From positions 1-7,809 of the forward strand of contig JAITEJ010000082.1 of assembly GCA_031282095.1 (NCBI GenBank): a stretch of DNA of 7,809 nt, in the 5' to 3' direction. A program made the translations under genes and the position numbers. The DNA comes from Clostridiales bacterium. Its GTDB lineage: Bacteria > Bacillota_A > Clostridia > Christensenellales > CAG-917. Below are positions 1 through 5,041 of the stretch, one piece after another. A model generated the notes under the pieces. The model had not been told where the DNA came from and did no database searches. It saw only the letters and a program-made list of their open reading frames with translations. Positions within the stretch are counted from its first letter, which is position 1, and each line of letters starts with the position of its first letter.

Positions 1-212
1 TTTGCTATTTTTATGAGGGGCAGACCTATTATAGTAAAATCGGTGAAACCGAGTATTCAACGTCCAATAATACGCTAGGCACGCCTTGTACACTCAGCAA
101 TCTGAATAGCTCCGATTTCTACACAAACACTCTCGGTTGGAGCGCGGAGATTTGGAGTTTCGAAAGCCTTGACTTCGCAAACGGAATATATCCGACATTG
201 CGGGATATTTAA
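1..212 (+). CDS. C-terminal end of a secreted/surface repeat protein (partial)
   Basis: An open frame enters from the left edge (first complete codon at base 3) and ends at TAA 210-212, giving 69 residues. It is rich in Ser, Thr, Asn, Tyr and Gly, has few charged residues, and ends in a W-S-x-E-I-W-S-F stretch followed by G-I-Y-P-T-L-R-D-I. A Trp-rich segment ending in 'G-x-Y-P-T-L' is, from family knowledge, typical of the last unit of GLUG-motif or similar surface-repeat proteins of gut Firmicutes. The exact family cannot be fixed from so short a piece. No cell-wall sorting motif or terminal membrane segment is present. It has no evident link to the downstream housekeeping block and is separated from it by a hairpin terminator and ~670 bp without genes. 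Confidence 0.65.
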   Translation, partial: CYFYEGQTYYSKIGETEYSTSNNTLGTPCTLSNLNSSDFYTNTLGWSAEIWSFESLDFANGIYPTLRDI

Positions 213-253
213 AAGATGCCGCAATAAACATAATGCGCTTGAGCTGTTTGCAG

Positions 254-278
254 GCGGATCGCTTCTTCAAGTATCCGC
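254..278 (+). other. Compact stem-loop downstream of the surface-protein gene
   Basis: GCGGAT (254-259) pairs with ATCCGC (273-278). An inner GCTT/AAGT pairing (261-264 with 269-272, one G-U) closes a CTTC tetraloop, giving a ~10 bp stem with a single bulged C at 260. It lies 42 bp after the stop at 212. The sequence after it (GAAAATATCTTTT) is only weakly U-rich, so it could be a mediocre terminator or an mRNA 3'-end protecting hairpin. The rest of 213-316 shows nothing else I can support. Confidence 0.35.
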
Positions 279-316
279 GAAAATATCTTTTGGCGTTATC
301 TTTAATATTATGTTTG

Positions 317-356
317 ATTTGGTCGGGCGCTGAACTTTGCCCGACCAAATTTGATA
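317..356 (+). terminator. Hairpin terminator after the surface-protein gene
   Basis: A perfect 12 bp inverted repeat (ATTTGGTCGGGC at 317-328, GCCCGACCAAAT at 339-350) flanks a 10 nt loop and is followed by TTGATA. The stem has a GC-rich core and is A/T at the base, but the T tract is short. It is the last strong structure before the repeats and most likely ends transcription coming from the left. The A/T-rich arms could let it work in both directions. Confidence 0.6.
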
Positions 357-377
357 TATAATAAGGATTTTACGTTT

Positions 378-483
378 GCTATATTATGATATATAAAAGC
401 TTTGTAAATACAATAAAAGGTTTTGCGCTTACAATATTACGGTACGTAAAGGGCTTGGTAAATACGATAAAGGTTTTGCACTT
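378..483. repeat. Two diverged tandem copies of a ~53 bp sequence
   Basis: Copies at about 378-430 and 431-483 align over their whole length with roughly three-quarters identity by eye. The best conserved part is GTAAATAC(A/G)ATAAA followed by GGTTTTGC(A/G)CTT (copy 1 to 430, copy 2 to 483). The A/T-rich first half of each copy (ATATTATGATATAT; AATATTACGGTACG) is more diverged. There is no spacer between copies, so this is not a CRISPR array. Open frames crossing it have no recognisable protein and no ribosome-binding site. Confidence 0.65.
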
Positions 484-489
484 TGCCAT

Positions 490-773
490 ACAAAATTTTC
501 GCCCGTGCGAAGCAAAAAAGCCGCTTTTTAAGACGACCGCACGATTTTTCTTTACGGCTTCATTTGCTGTCGGGCGATTTTAACTGCGTTACAAAATTTC
601 CGCCCGCGCGAAGCAAAAAAGCCGTTCTTTACGACGACCGCACGATTTTTCCGCACGGCTTCATTTGCTGTCAAGCGATTTTAACTGCGTGACAAAATTT
701 CCGCCCGCGCGAAGTAAAAAAAGCCGTTCTTTACGGCGACCGCACGATTTTTCCGCACGGCTTTATTTGCTTG
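490..773. repeat. Tandem 101 bp repeat, 2.8 copies, each with a long inverted repeat
   Basis: Unit 1 spans 490-590, unit 2 spans 591-691, and a truncated unit 3 spans 692 to about 773. Each starts ACAAAATTT(T/C)CGCCCG. Units 2 and 3 are nearly identical, while unit 1 differs at scattered bases. Every unit holds an inverted repeat: AGCAAAAAAGCCGT (612-625 in unit 2) pairs with ACGGCTTCATTTGCT (655-669), leaving a ~29 nt loop. In unit 3 the arms pair over about 16 positions with one mismatch and one G-U. The loop holds CCGCACG twice. The A/T runs at the stem base would give U-rich tracts on either strand, so units could act as bidirectional terminators. A 101 bp period is not a multiple of three, which argues against coding. 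Confidence 0.85.
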
Positions 774-799
774 ACATATGAACTCCGTCTTTGTATAAT
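771..799 (+). promoter_or_regulatory. Consensus sigma-A promoter for rpmH-rnpA
   Basis: TTGACA (771-776) and TATAAT (794-799) are separated by 17 bp, an exact match to the vegetative consensus in both boxes and in spacing. Transcription should start near 805-808, leaving an ~80 nt leader before rpmH. The -35 box abuts the right arm of the last 101 bp repeat hairpin (arm ends about 770). A strong constitutive promoter fits a ribosomal protein gene. Confidence 0.9.
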
Positions 800-811
800 A
801 ATATGACTAGC

Positions 812-889
812 ATGTTATTTATATTCAGTGCAATCAGGAGTGCGGTTCGCAAGAAATTTACGCCGCGCCGGTCAAGGTCAGGATCATGA
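812..889 (+). other. Possible 25-codon leader ORF touching the rpmH start
   Basis: ATG at 812 opens a 25-codon frame (an in-frame ATG also occurs at 803) that ends at TGA 887-889 and overlaps the rpmH ATG as ATGA. The predicted peptide is hydrophobic at its start and basic at its end ([10 protein letters not shown]). There is no Shine-Dalgarno sequence, and the start would lie only a few nucleotides from the predicted transcription start, so translation would have to be nearly leaderless. It may be chance: 25 open codons is not rare at this base composition. Confidence 0.2.
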
Positions 890-1020
890 AAAGAACATAT
901 CAACCAAAGAAAAATCATCGCAATAAGGTGCACGGTTTCAGAGCCAGAATGGCGACAAAAGGCGGAAGGAATGTTTTGTCAAGACGACGCAGGAAAGGCA
1001 GGAAAGAGGTCAGCGCGTAA
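886..1020 (+). CDS. rpmH: 50S ribosomal protein L34
   Basis: This 44-codon gene encodes the small basic large-subunit protein that binds 23S rRNA. The translation begins [20 protein letters not shown], continues with [20 protein letters not shown] and ends EVSA. This is the complete, standard-length L34 pattern (KRTYQP, HGFRARM, GR-VL-RRR-KGR). A ribosome-binding site AAGGTCAGG lies at 874-882. It is the first gene after the consensus promoter. Its last 50 bases (971-1020) are read again in the +1 frame as the start of rnpA, so expression of the two genes is probably coupled. Nothing essential is missing. Confidence 0.98.
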   Translation: MKRTYQPKKNHRNKVHGFRARMATKGGRNVLSRRRRKGRKEVSA

Positions 1021-1387
1021 AAAGAAGCCCGATTACCGCTTGAAGTCGAACGCTTCTTTCCGCTACGTATTCAACAAGGGCGCGGGCGCGGGCAACAAGC
1101 AGTTGACGGTGGTTTACGCGAAGACGCGGTACGGCATTAAGGCGGGCTTTTCGGTCGGCGCAAAGCTCGGCAACAGCGTCAAGAGAAACCGAATAAAAAG
1201 GGTGCTGCGGGAAAGTTTCCGCGCGCTTCTTCCGGAGATTGAGCGCGGTTACAACTATGTGTTCGTGGCTAAAGAAGATATTGTCGGCTTAGGTCTGCGC
1301 GAGGTTTCGTCAAGCATGCGCCACGCGCTGAAAAAGGCGGGGAGACTGATTAAACCCGAAACGGACGGCGGCGCGGACAAGGTTTAA
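971..1387 (+). CDS. rnpA: Ribonuclease P protein component
   Basis: RnpA is the protein subunit that binds the catalytic RNase P RNA and helps recognise the leader of precursor tRNAs. The hallmark is the basic RNR segment K-R-N-R-I-K-R at residues 71-77, preceded by [12 protein letters not shown] (59-70). The N-terminal [15 protein letters not shown] (23-37) aligns with the usual family start. The family is normally about 110-120 residues. This frame has 138 because the only upstream ATG (971) adds ~17 polar and basic residues. No other ATG, GTG or TTG occurs in frame back to the stop at 887, and the next start-like codon, TTG 1040, would delete conserved sequence. AAAGG (958-962) sits 8 nt before the ATG and can serve as ribosome-binding site. 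The start therefore lies inside rpmH, out of frame, with a 50 bp overlap. Confidence 0.95.
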   Translation: MFCQDDAGKAGKRSARKKKPDYRLKSNASFRYVFNKGAGAGNKQLTVVYAKTRYGIKAGFSVGAKLGNSVKRNRIKRVLRESFRALLPEIERGYNYVFVAKEDIVGLGLREVSSSMRHALKKAGRLIKPETDGGADKV

Positions 1388-1534
1388 GCCCCCGTAAGAG
1401 CGTTTCCCGTCCGCTCCTGCAAAAACGGCGTATTTTATCCGATGTAAAACACTAAAAACAAGCGTTCGGCGGCTTTTTAAGGACGATGCGTCTGATTTTA
1501 TCCCAAAATGCGGAAAACAAGCGCTTTTAATCGT

Positions 1535-1563
1535 TTGACAGCCGCGGCGAAAGGGCATACTTT
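1535..1563 (+). promoter_or_regulatory. Possible promoter for yidD-yidC
   Basis: The 206 bp between rnpA and yidD (1388-1593) holds no credible gene. It does contain an exact -35 box TTGACA (1535-1540). A weak -10 follows, either TACTTT (1558-1563) after 17 bp or CATACT (1556-1561) after 15 bp. An internal promoter would let the insertase genes be expressed separately from rpmH-rnpA. The poor -10 keeps this tentative. A small GAGCG/CGCTC hairpin near 1395-1415 lacks a T tract and is not called as a terminator. Confidence 0.4.
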
Positions 1564-1593
1564 CGGCAAACCGCGCAAAACGGAGATTTTAAT

Positions 1594-1839
1594 ATGTTAA
1601 AACGGTTTGCAAAAGTCGGCATAATGTTTTATAAGCGGTTCATTTCACCGTCGCTTAAAACCGGGTGTCCTTTTACTCCGACATGCTCGATGTACACGTT
1701 GGACGCCATTATGAAGCACGGCTTTTTCAAAGGCGGTTTCATGGGGCTTAAGCGTATAGTCCGTTGCAACGGTTTTACCGAGGGCGGTTTCGATCCCGTT
1801 CCCGAAAATTACAGAGGTAAGTTAAAGTGGATTTTATGA
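1594..1839 (+). CDS. yidD: Membrane protein insertion efficiency factor YidD
   Basis: YidD is a small, mostly cytoplasmic-face membrane-associated protein that promotes YidC/Sec-dependent insertion of inner membrane proteins. The 81-residue product has the family pattern in full: an N-terminal amphipathic helix, YKRFISPSLKTGCPFTPTCS (13-32), then KHGFFKGGFMGLKRIVRC (41-58) and GGFDPVP (64-70). The three conserved cysteines are at 25, 31 and 58. Length is within the normal 70-85 range. CGGAGA at 1581-1586 is a good ribosome-binding site 7 nt before the ATG. The gene overlaps the next one, yidC, as is common, which implies coupled translation of two partners in one process. Confidence 0.97.
   Translation: MLKRFAKVGIMFYKRFISPSLKTGCPFTPTCSMYTLDAIMKHGFFKGGFMGLKRIVRCNGFTEGGFDPVPENYRGKLKWIL
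1813..1818 (+). promoter_or_regulatory. Ribosome-binding site deciding the yidC start
   Basis: AGAGGT lies 8 nt before GTG 1827 but 17 nt before the alternative ATG 1836, which overlaps the yidD stop as ATGA. Spacing favours the GTG start. The choice changes only three residues. Confidence 0.6.
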
Positions 1840-3221
1840 AGCTTGAAAAAAAACGCAAGGCAAGGTTTTTCGCTTTGCTGTTTATCGTCGCTCTTCTCAT
1901 GTTTACGCTTTCCGCGTGCAATTCGCAGGCGTTGATTGAGGACGGAGGCATGCGGGCGGATGAACCCGGCAACATTATCGCGCGGTTTTTGATCATTTTA
2001 GACGAGGCGATAGGGAGTTTCGGTTGGACGGTCGTGGTCTTTACGCTTATACTCAAGACGGCGTTATCCCCTCTTGATTTTTGGCAGAAAAACGTAATGC
2101 GCAAAAACGCGCAGGCGATGAAGAGGATGCAGCCTAAACTTGAAAAGCTTCAGAAGCAGTATGCGAATAACCGTGAAATGCTTCAGCAGAAGCAAATGGC
2201 CCTTTATAAGGAAGAGGGCTACAAGATGATCGGCGCGTGTCTGCCTATGATAGTTACCTTGGTTATATTCATAGTTATCTTCCAGGGCTTCAACAAGATG
2301 GTCAACTATCAGAACGCGCAGGCATATGTGAACGCAAACATAGTTTTTTCCGCGGTAGTGGATCCTTACGGGCAGGCCGCCTACGATGAGACGGTCAGAG
2401 TCGCCGGCGAAGATGCGTATAACGCTAAAATCGAGGAGATCTACAAGACTTATTACGACGCGTCGTTTGACGCCACCGCCGGATCGGGCAAAACCGAGGA
2501 GGAGCGTAAGGCTATAGCGGACGAATACGCTAAAGGCATTTCTGAGAACGAGGATTCTAAGCAGAAAGCCGAAGCGGCGAAAACCGCCGGCATGACGGCC
2601 GCCGAAACGCTGCAGCGCGCCGCGACGGCAAGCACGACGGCAAAAAATGATCCCGCGGTCGTAAAGGCGGGACAGGATGCCGTTAAGGAAAATTATAAAT
2701 TAGACGGTTGGCTTTGGATACACAACGTGTTTATGCCCGATTCGTGGAAGGAAACCATTCCTAAATACGACACTTTTGCGGGATCGGGTTTGGGAAAGCT
2801 TAATGTGGGCGGCGATGTAAATCCCGACCGTTACAACCTCGTTATGGGCGGTCTGCTCGGTACCGAGGGCTACGGCAAAAACGGAGAGTGGAACGGTCTT
2901 TTGATTTTGCCGCTGCTGTCGATAGTGCTTTCCTTCTTAACTCAAAAACTTACGGGAACTCAGCAGCAACCGCCTATGCCGACCGGTAACGGCGAAAGCG
3001 GCGCGGGCGCTACGGCGGCTATGGGCGCGAATATGAAGATGATGCAGTATATCATGCCTCTTGTCTTCGGCGTATTCTCTCTTCTTTACAGTACTGCGTT
3101 TACGATATATATGTTTGTAAGCTCGCTGTTCGGCGTGGTTTTCCAACTGACATATAATTTGATAGCCAAGCGTTTGGATAAAAAAGACGAGGAAAAACGT
3201 CTTTCTAATACGTTCAAATAA
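1827..3221 (+). CDS. yidC: Membrane protein insertase YidC (Oxa1 family, monoderm type, with long external insert)
   Basis: YidC inserts and folds membrane proteins, alone or with SecYEG. Residues 12-31 are a lipoprotein signal ending in L-S-A-C, so Cys31 should be lipidated after cleavage. TM1 (about 63-84, VVVFTLILKTALSPL) carries Lys77 where Bacillus YidC has the essential groove arginine. A cytoplasmic helical hairpin follows (about 86-135, KLEKLQKQYANNREMLQQKQ), then TM2 (about 137-157), TM3 (356-372) and TM4-TM5 (407-446). The protein is 464 residues against ~260 for B. subtilis SpoIIIJ. The surplus is mostly residues 158-354, between TM2 and TM3 and so predicted outside the cell. Its Ala/Glu/Lys-rich first half (180-290) is probably helical. 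The second half (292-350), with WLWIHNVFMPDSW, looks like a structured motif I recall from clostridial homologues. Start: GTG with a well-spaced ribosome-binding site. The gene overlaps yidD by 13 bp. Confidence 0.95.
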   Translation: MDFMKLEKKRKARFFALLFIVALLMFTLSACNSQALIEDGGMRADEPGNIIARFLIILDEAIGSFGWTVVVFTLILKTALSPLDFWQKNVMRKNAQAMKRMQPKLEKLQKQYANNREMLQQKQMALYKEEGYKMIGACLPMIVTLVIFIVIFQGFNKMVNYQNAQAYVNANIVFSAVVDPYGQAAYDETVRVAGEDAYNAKIEEIYKTYYDASFDATAGSGKTEEERKAIADEYAKGISENEDSKQKAEAAKTAGMTAAETLQRAATASTTAKNDPAVVKAGQDAVKENYKLDGWLWIHNVFMPDSWKETIPKYDTFAGSGLGKLNVGGDVNPDRYNLVMGGLLGTEGYGKNGEWNGLLILPLLSIVLSFLTQKLTGTQQQPPMPTGNGESGAGATAAMGANMKMMQYIMPLVFGVFSLLYSTAFTIYMFVSSLFGVVFQLTYNLIAKRLDKKDEEKRLSNTFK

Positions 3222-3275
3222 ACGAAAGGAAATTTTCCCGCGGCTTTAAACGGCGTCGGGAATTTGTGCCTTGTC

Positions 3276-3280
3276 GGAGG
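3276..3280 (+). promoter_or_regulatory. Strong ribosome-binding site of jag
   Basis: GGAGG sits 8 nt before ATG 3289, the best Shine-Dalgarno sequence of the operon, and fixes the jag start. The 67 bp yidC-jag gap also holds an imperfect hairpin around 3230-3262 (CCCG pairing with CGGG) that lacks a T tract. Confidence 0.75.
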
Positions 3281-3288
3281 AATTTTAA

Positions 3289-4959
3289 ATGAAAAGCATT
3301 GAAGTAAAGGCGTCGTCCGTGGAAGACGCCATAGCGCGCGGCTTAAAAGAGCTGAAAGTTACACGGGAAGAAGTAGACGCGGAGGTTTTGTCCGAAGGCG
3401 GCTTTCTCAAAAAAACCGTGGTGAGACTTGTGCTTAAGGAGTCGACTGCAGCGGTAACGGAGGACAACGCGCAGGAATTATCGGACGCGGAATTGTTTGA
3501 AGCGGCGATAGCGGAACCGGTTAAGACCGTAAAGGTCGTCAGACCGGCGGAACCCGGCTCCAAGGCTGCCGTTGCCGCCGAGTTTATCGGTGAAGTTCTG
3601 AAAAAGATGAAATTGGATTGCGCCGTAACCGGCAATGAGACCGACGACGGCATATTGTTGGACGTCAAGGGCGAAGACAGCGGAAACGTTATCGGATACC
3701 GCGGCGAAACGTTGGATGCCTTGCAGTATTTGGCGTTATTGGTGGCGAACCAAGGCGACGGCGACTTTCAGAAGTTGGTCATAAACGCGGAAAATTACCG
3801 CGCGAAACGCGAGGAAACCTTAACTTCATTGGCGAATAAGCTTGCCGTAAAGGCGGCGAAAACCGGGCGGCGAATAGTTTTAGAGCCCATGAATCCCTTT
3901 GAAAGACGGGTCATCCATTCAGCGCTTGCGGACAGCCAATTGGCTACCACTTCCAGCGAGGGTGAGGAACCTAACCGCTATGTGGTTATCGTTCCTAAGG
4001 GCGACTACGTCGGTTACGACGACGGAGGCAGGCGCGGAGGCGGCGGCAGAAGCGGAGGATGCAACCGCAATGGCGGCAACAGAAGCGGAGGCTACGGCAA
4101 TCGCGACGGCGGCTATAATAACAATAACCGCGGCGCAAACGGCGGCGGCAAATATAACGACGACCGGGGCGCAAACCGCGGCGACGCAGGCAGAAGCGGA
4201 GGCTACGGCAACCGCGACGGAGGTTACAATAACAATAACCGCGGAACAAACGACGGCGGTGAAAAACGTTCGGGCGGCAGATATAATAGCGGCGGTTACG
4301 GCGGCGAGCATAACGATAACCGTGGCGCAAGCCGCGACAGCGGCGGCAGAAGCGGCGGCTACGGCAATCGCGACGGAGGTTACGATAACAATAACCGCGG
4401 AACAAACGACGGCGGTGAAAAACGTCCGGGCGGCAGATATAATAACGGCGGTTACGGCGGCGAGCATAACGATAACCGCGGCGCAAACCGCGACAGCGGC
4501 GGCAGAAGCGGCGGCTATGAACGCGGCGGCTACAATACCCGCGGAACAAACGGCGGCTACGGCAATCGCGACGGCGGCGAACATAACGATAACCGCGGCT
4601 CAAACCGCGACGGCGGAGGCAGAAGCGGAGGTTATGAACGCGATGGCGGCTACAATAACCGCGGAACGAACGGCGGCTACGGCAATCGCGACGGCGGCGG
4701 AAGCGGCGGCTACGGCAAATCGGAAAATGAGGGCGGCTACAAAAAAACCGGAGAATACGGGGACGTTTCCAACGACGCCGAGATTAGTGCCGACGTAAAA
4801 GCAAAAACCGAATATGACCGCGCACGCCAATATGAGGTAAAAGAATACGGTGCGAATGACGACGACACCAATGTCACCCCGGTGGATACGGGCTTTTCCG
4901 GAACATCTTCTTCGGCTCCGGTCAAAAAAGGTCCTCCCCGTTTTCGCAGTTTTAAGTAA
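3289..4959 (+). CDS. khpB: Jag/KhpB (EloR) RNA-binding protein with a long Gly/Asn/Arg/Tyr-rich tail
   Basis: KhpB binds RNA, usually as a partner of the small KH protein KhpA. In Streptococcus it controls cell elongation and division, and in clostridia it affects gene expression. Domains are in the usual order. Jag_N spans about 1-50. A short acidic linker follows. The type II KH domain spans about 92-168, with the GxxG loop G136-Y-R-G139 in VIGYRGETLDALQYLAL. The R3H domain spans about 171-236, with R206-x3-H210 in NPFERRVIH and ending RYVVIVP. Known members stop about here (200-330 residues). This one continues to 556. Residues ~244-485 are low complexity: by hand count over 241-490, about 35% Gly, 16% Asn, 13% Arg and 8% Tyr, with no Phe or Trp. 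A final charged segment (486-556) ends in PPRFRSFK. The Jag_N motif usually read as K-K-G-F-L-G-F-G-K-K is shortened here to G-G-F-L-K-K (37-42). The frame is intact throughout. The tail looks disordered, and a role in RNA binding or condensation is inference. Confidence 0.95.
   Translation: MKSIEVKASSVEDAIARGLKELKVTREEVDAEVLSEGGFLKKTVVRLVLKESTAAVTEDNAQELSDAELFEAAIAEPVKTVKVVRPAEPGSKAAVAAEFIGEVLKKMKLDCAVTGNETDDGILLDVKGEDSGNVIGYRGETLDALQYLALLVANQGDGDFQKLVINAENYRAKREETLTSLANKLAVKAAKTGRRIVLEPMNPFERRVIHSALADSQLATTSSEGEEPNRYVVIVPKGDYVGYDDGGRRGGGGRSGGCNRNGGNRSGGYGNRDGGYNNNNRGANGGGKYNDDRGANRGDAGRSGGYGNRDGGYNNNNRGTNDGGEKRSGGRYNSGGYGGEHNDNRGASRDSGGRSGGYGNRDGGYDNNNRGTNDGGEKRPGGRYNNGGYGGEHNDNRGANRDSGGRSGGYERGGYNTRGTNGGYGNRDGGEHNDNRGSNRDGGGRSGGYERDGGYNNRGTNGGYGNRDGGGSGGYGKSENEGGYKKTGEYGDVSNDAEISADVKAKTEYDRARQYEVKEYGANDDDTNVTPVDTGFSGTSSSAPVKKGPPRFRSFK
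4078..4719 (+). repeat. In-frame tandem repeats coding the Jag tail
   Basis: Five units each begin with (G/N)RSGGY, at residues 264, 301, 353, 405 and 444. Units 2 and 3 are full 52-residue (156 bp) copies at 4189-4344 and 4345-4500, almost identical at both DNA and protein level. Unit 1 (4078-4188) is a 37-residue form. Unit 4 (4501-4617) and unit 5 (from 4618) are shortened forms lacking the GGEKR(S/P)GGRYN block. Sub-motifs recur inside units: GYGNRDGGY, NNNNRG(T/A)N and EHNDNRG. All unit lengths are multiples of three, so gain or loss of a unit would keep the frame open. Long open frames on the opposite strand and in another + frame here are by-products of the GGC/AAC/CGC codon pattern. 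Confidence 0.9.
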
Positions 4960-4977
4960 AATCCGTAAAACGAATAC

Positions 4978-5038
4978 GAGAGGTGAAACTATAAGCGGCG
5001 TGGGCTTGATTTCAAAGCTTACGCCCGCGCATCGCTGA
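4978..5038 (+). promoter_or_regulatory. Displaced ribosome-binding site and tiny ORF before mnmE
   Basis: GAGAGGTG (4978-4985) is a clear Shine-Dalgarno sequence, but it is 56 nt upstream of the mnmE ATG (5042), which itself has none. A short frame reads from ATA 4991 or GTG 5000 to TGA 5036-5038, three bases before the mnmE ATG. It may be a translated leader that delivers ribosomes to mnmE by coupling, or a decayed remnant. The 82 bp gap holds nothing else. Confidence 0.25.
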
Positions 5039-5041
5039 TTT

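Noticed and set aside
94..348. Minus-strand open frame of 84 codons
   Set aside because: It is antisense to the end of the surface gene and to the terminator hairpin, and has no recognisable motif or start signal.
386..692. Two overlapping + strand open frames (386-583 and 483-692) within the upstream repeats
   Set aside because: They run across tandem repeats whose 101 bp period shifts the frame, have no ribosome-binding site, and resemble no known protein.
490..773. CRISPR array
   Set aside because: The repeats are 101 bp and directly adjacent with no unique spacers, and no cas gene is nearby.
213..885. Replication origin with DnaA boxes
   Set aside because: No TTATNCACA-like sequences were found in clusters on either strand and there is no dnaA or dnaN gene. 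Tandem repeats alone are not enough.
1456..1480. Terminator in the rnpA-yidD gap (AAGC...GCTTTTT)
   Set aside because: The stem is only about 4 bp, too weak to call despite the T run.
1310..1558. Minus-strand open frame over the rnpA 3' end and the rnpA-yidD gap
   Set aside because: It is a shadow of rnpA, with no ribosome-binding site and no family resemblance. The gap looks non-coding.
3899..4798. Long open frames over the Jag tail: + strand 3899-4798, - strand 3919-4584, 3995-4603 and 4600-5139
   Set aside because: They translate to monotonous Ala/Thr/Ile, Ala/Val or Arg/Cys/Tyr strings, as expected when a GGC/AAC/CGC-rich repeat is read out of frame, and have no start signals. The Jag frame contains recognised domains continuous with the tail.
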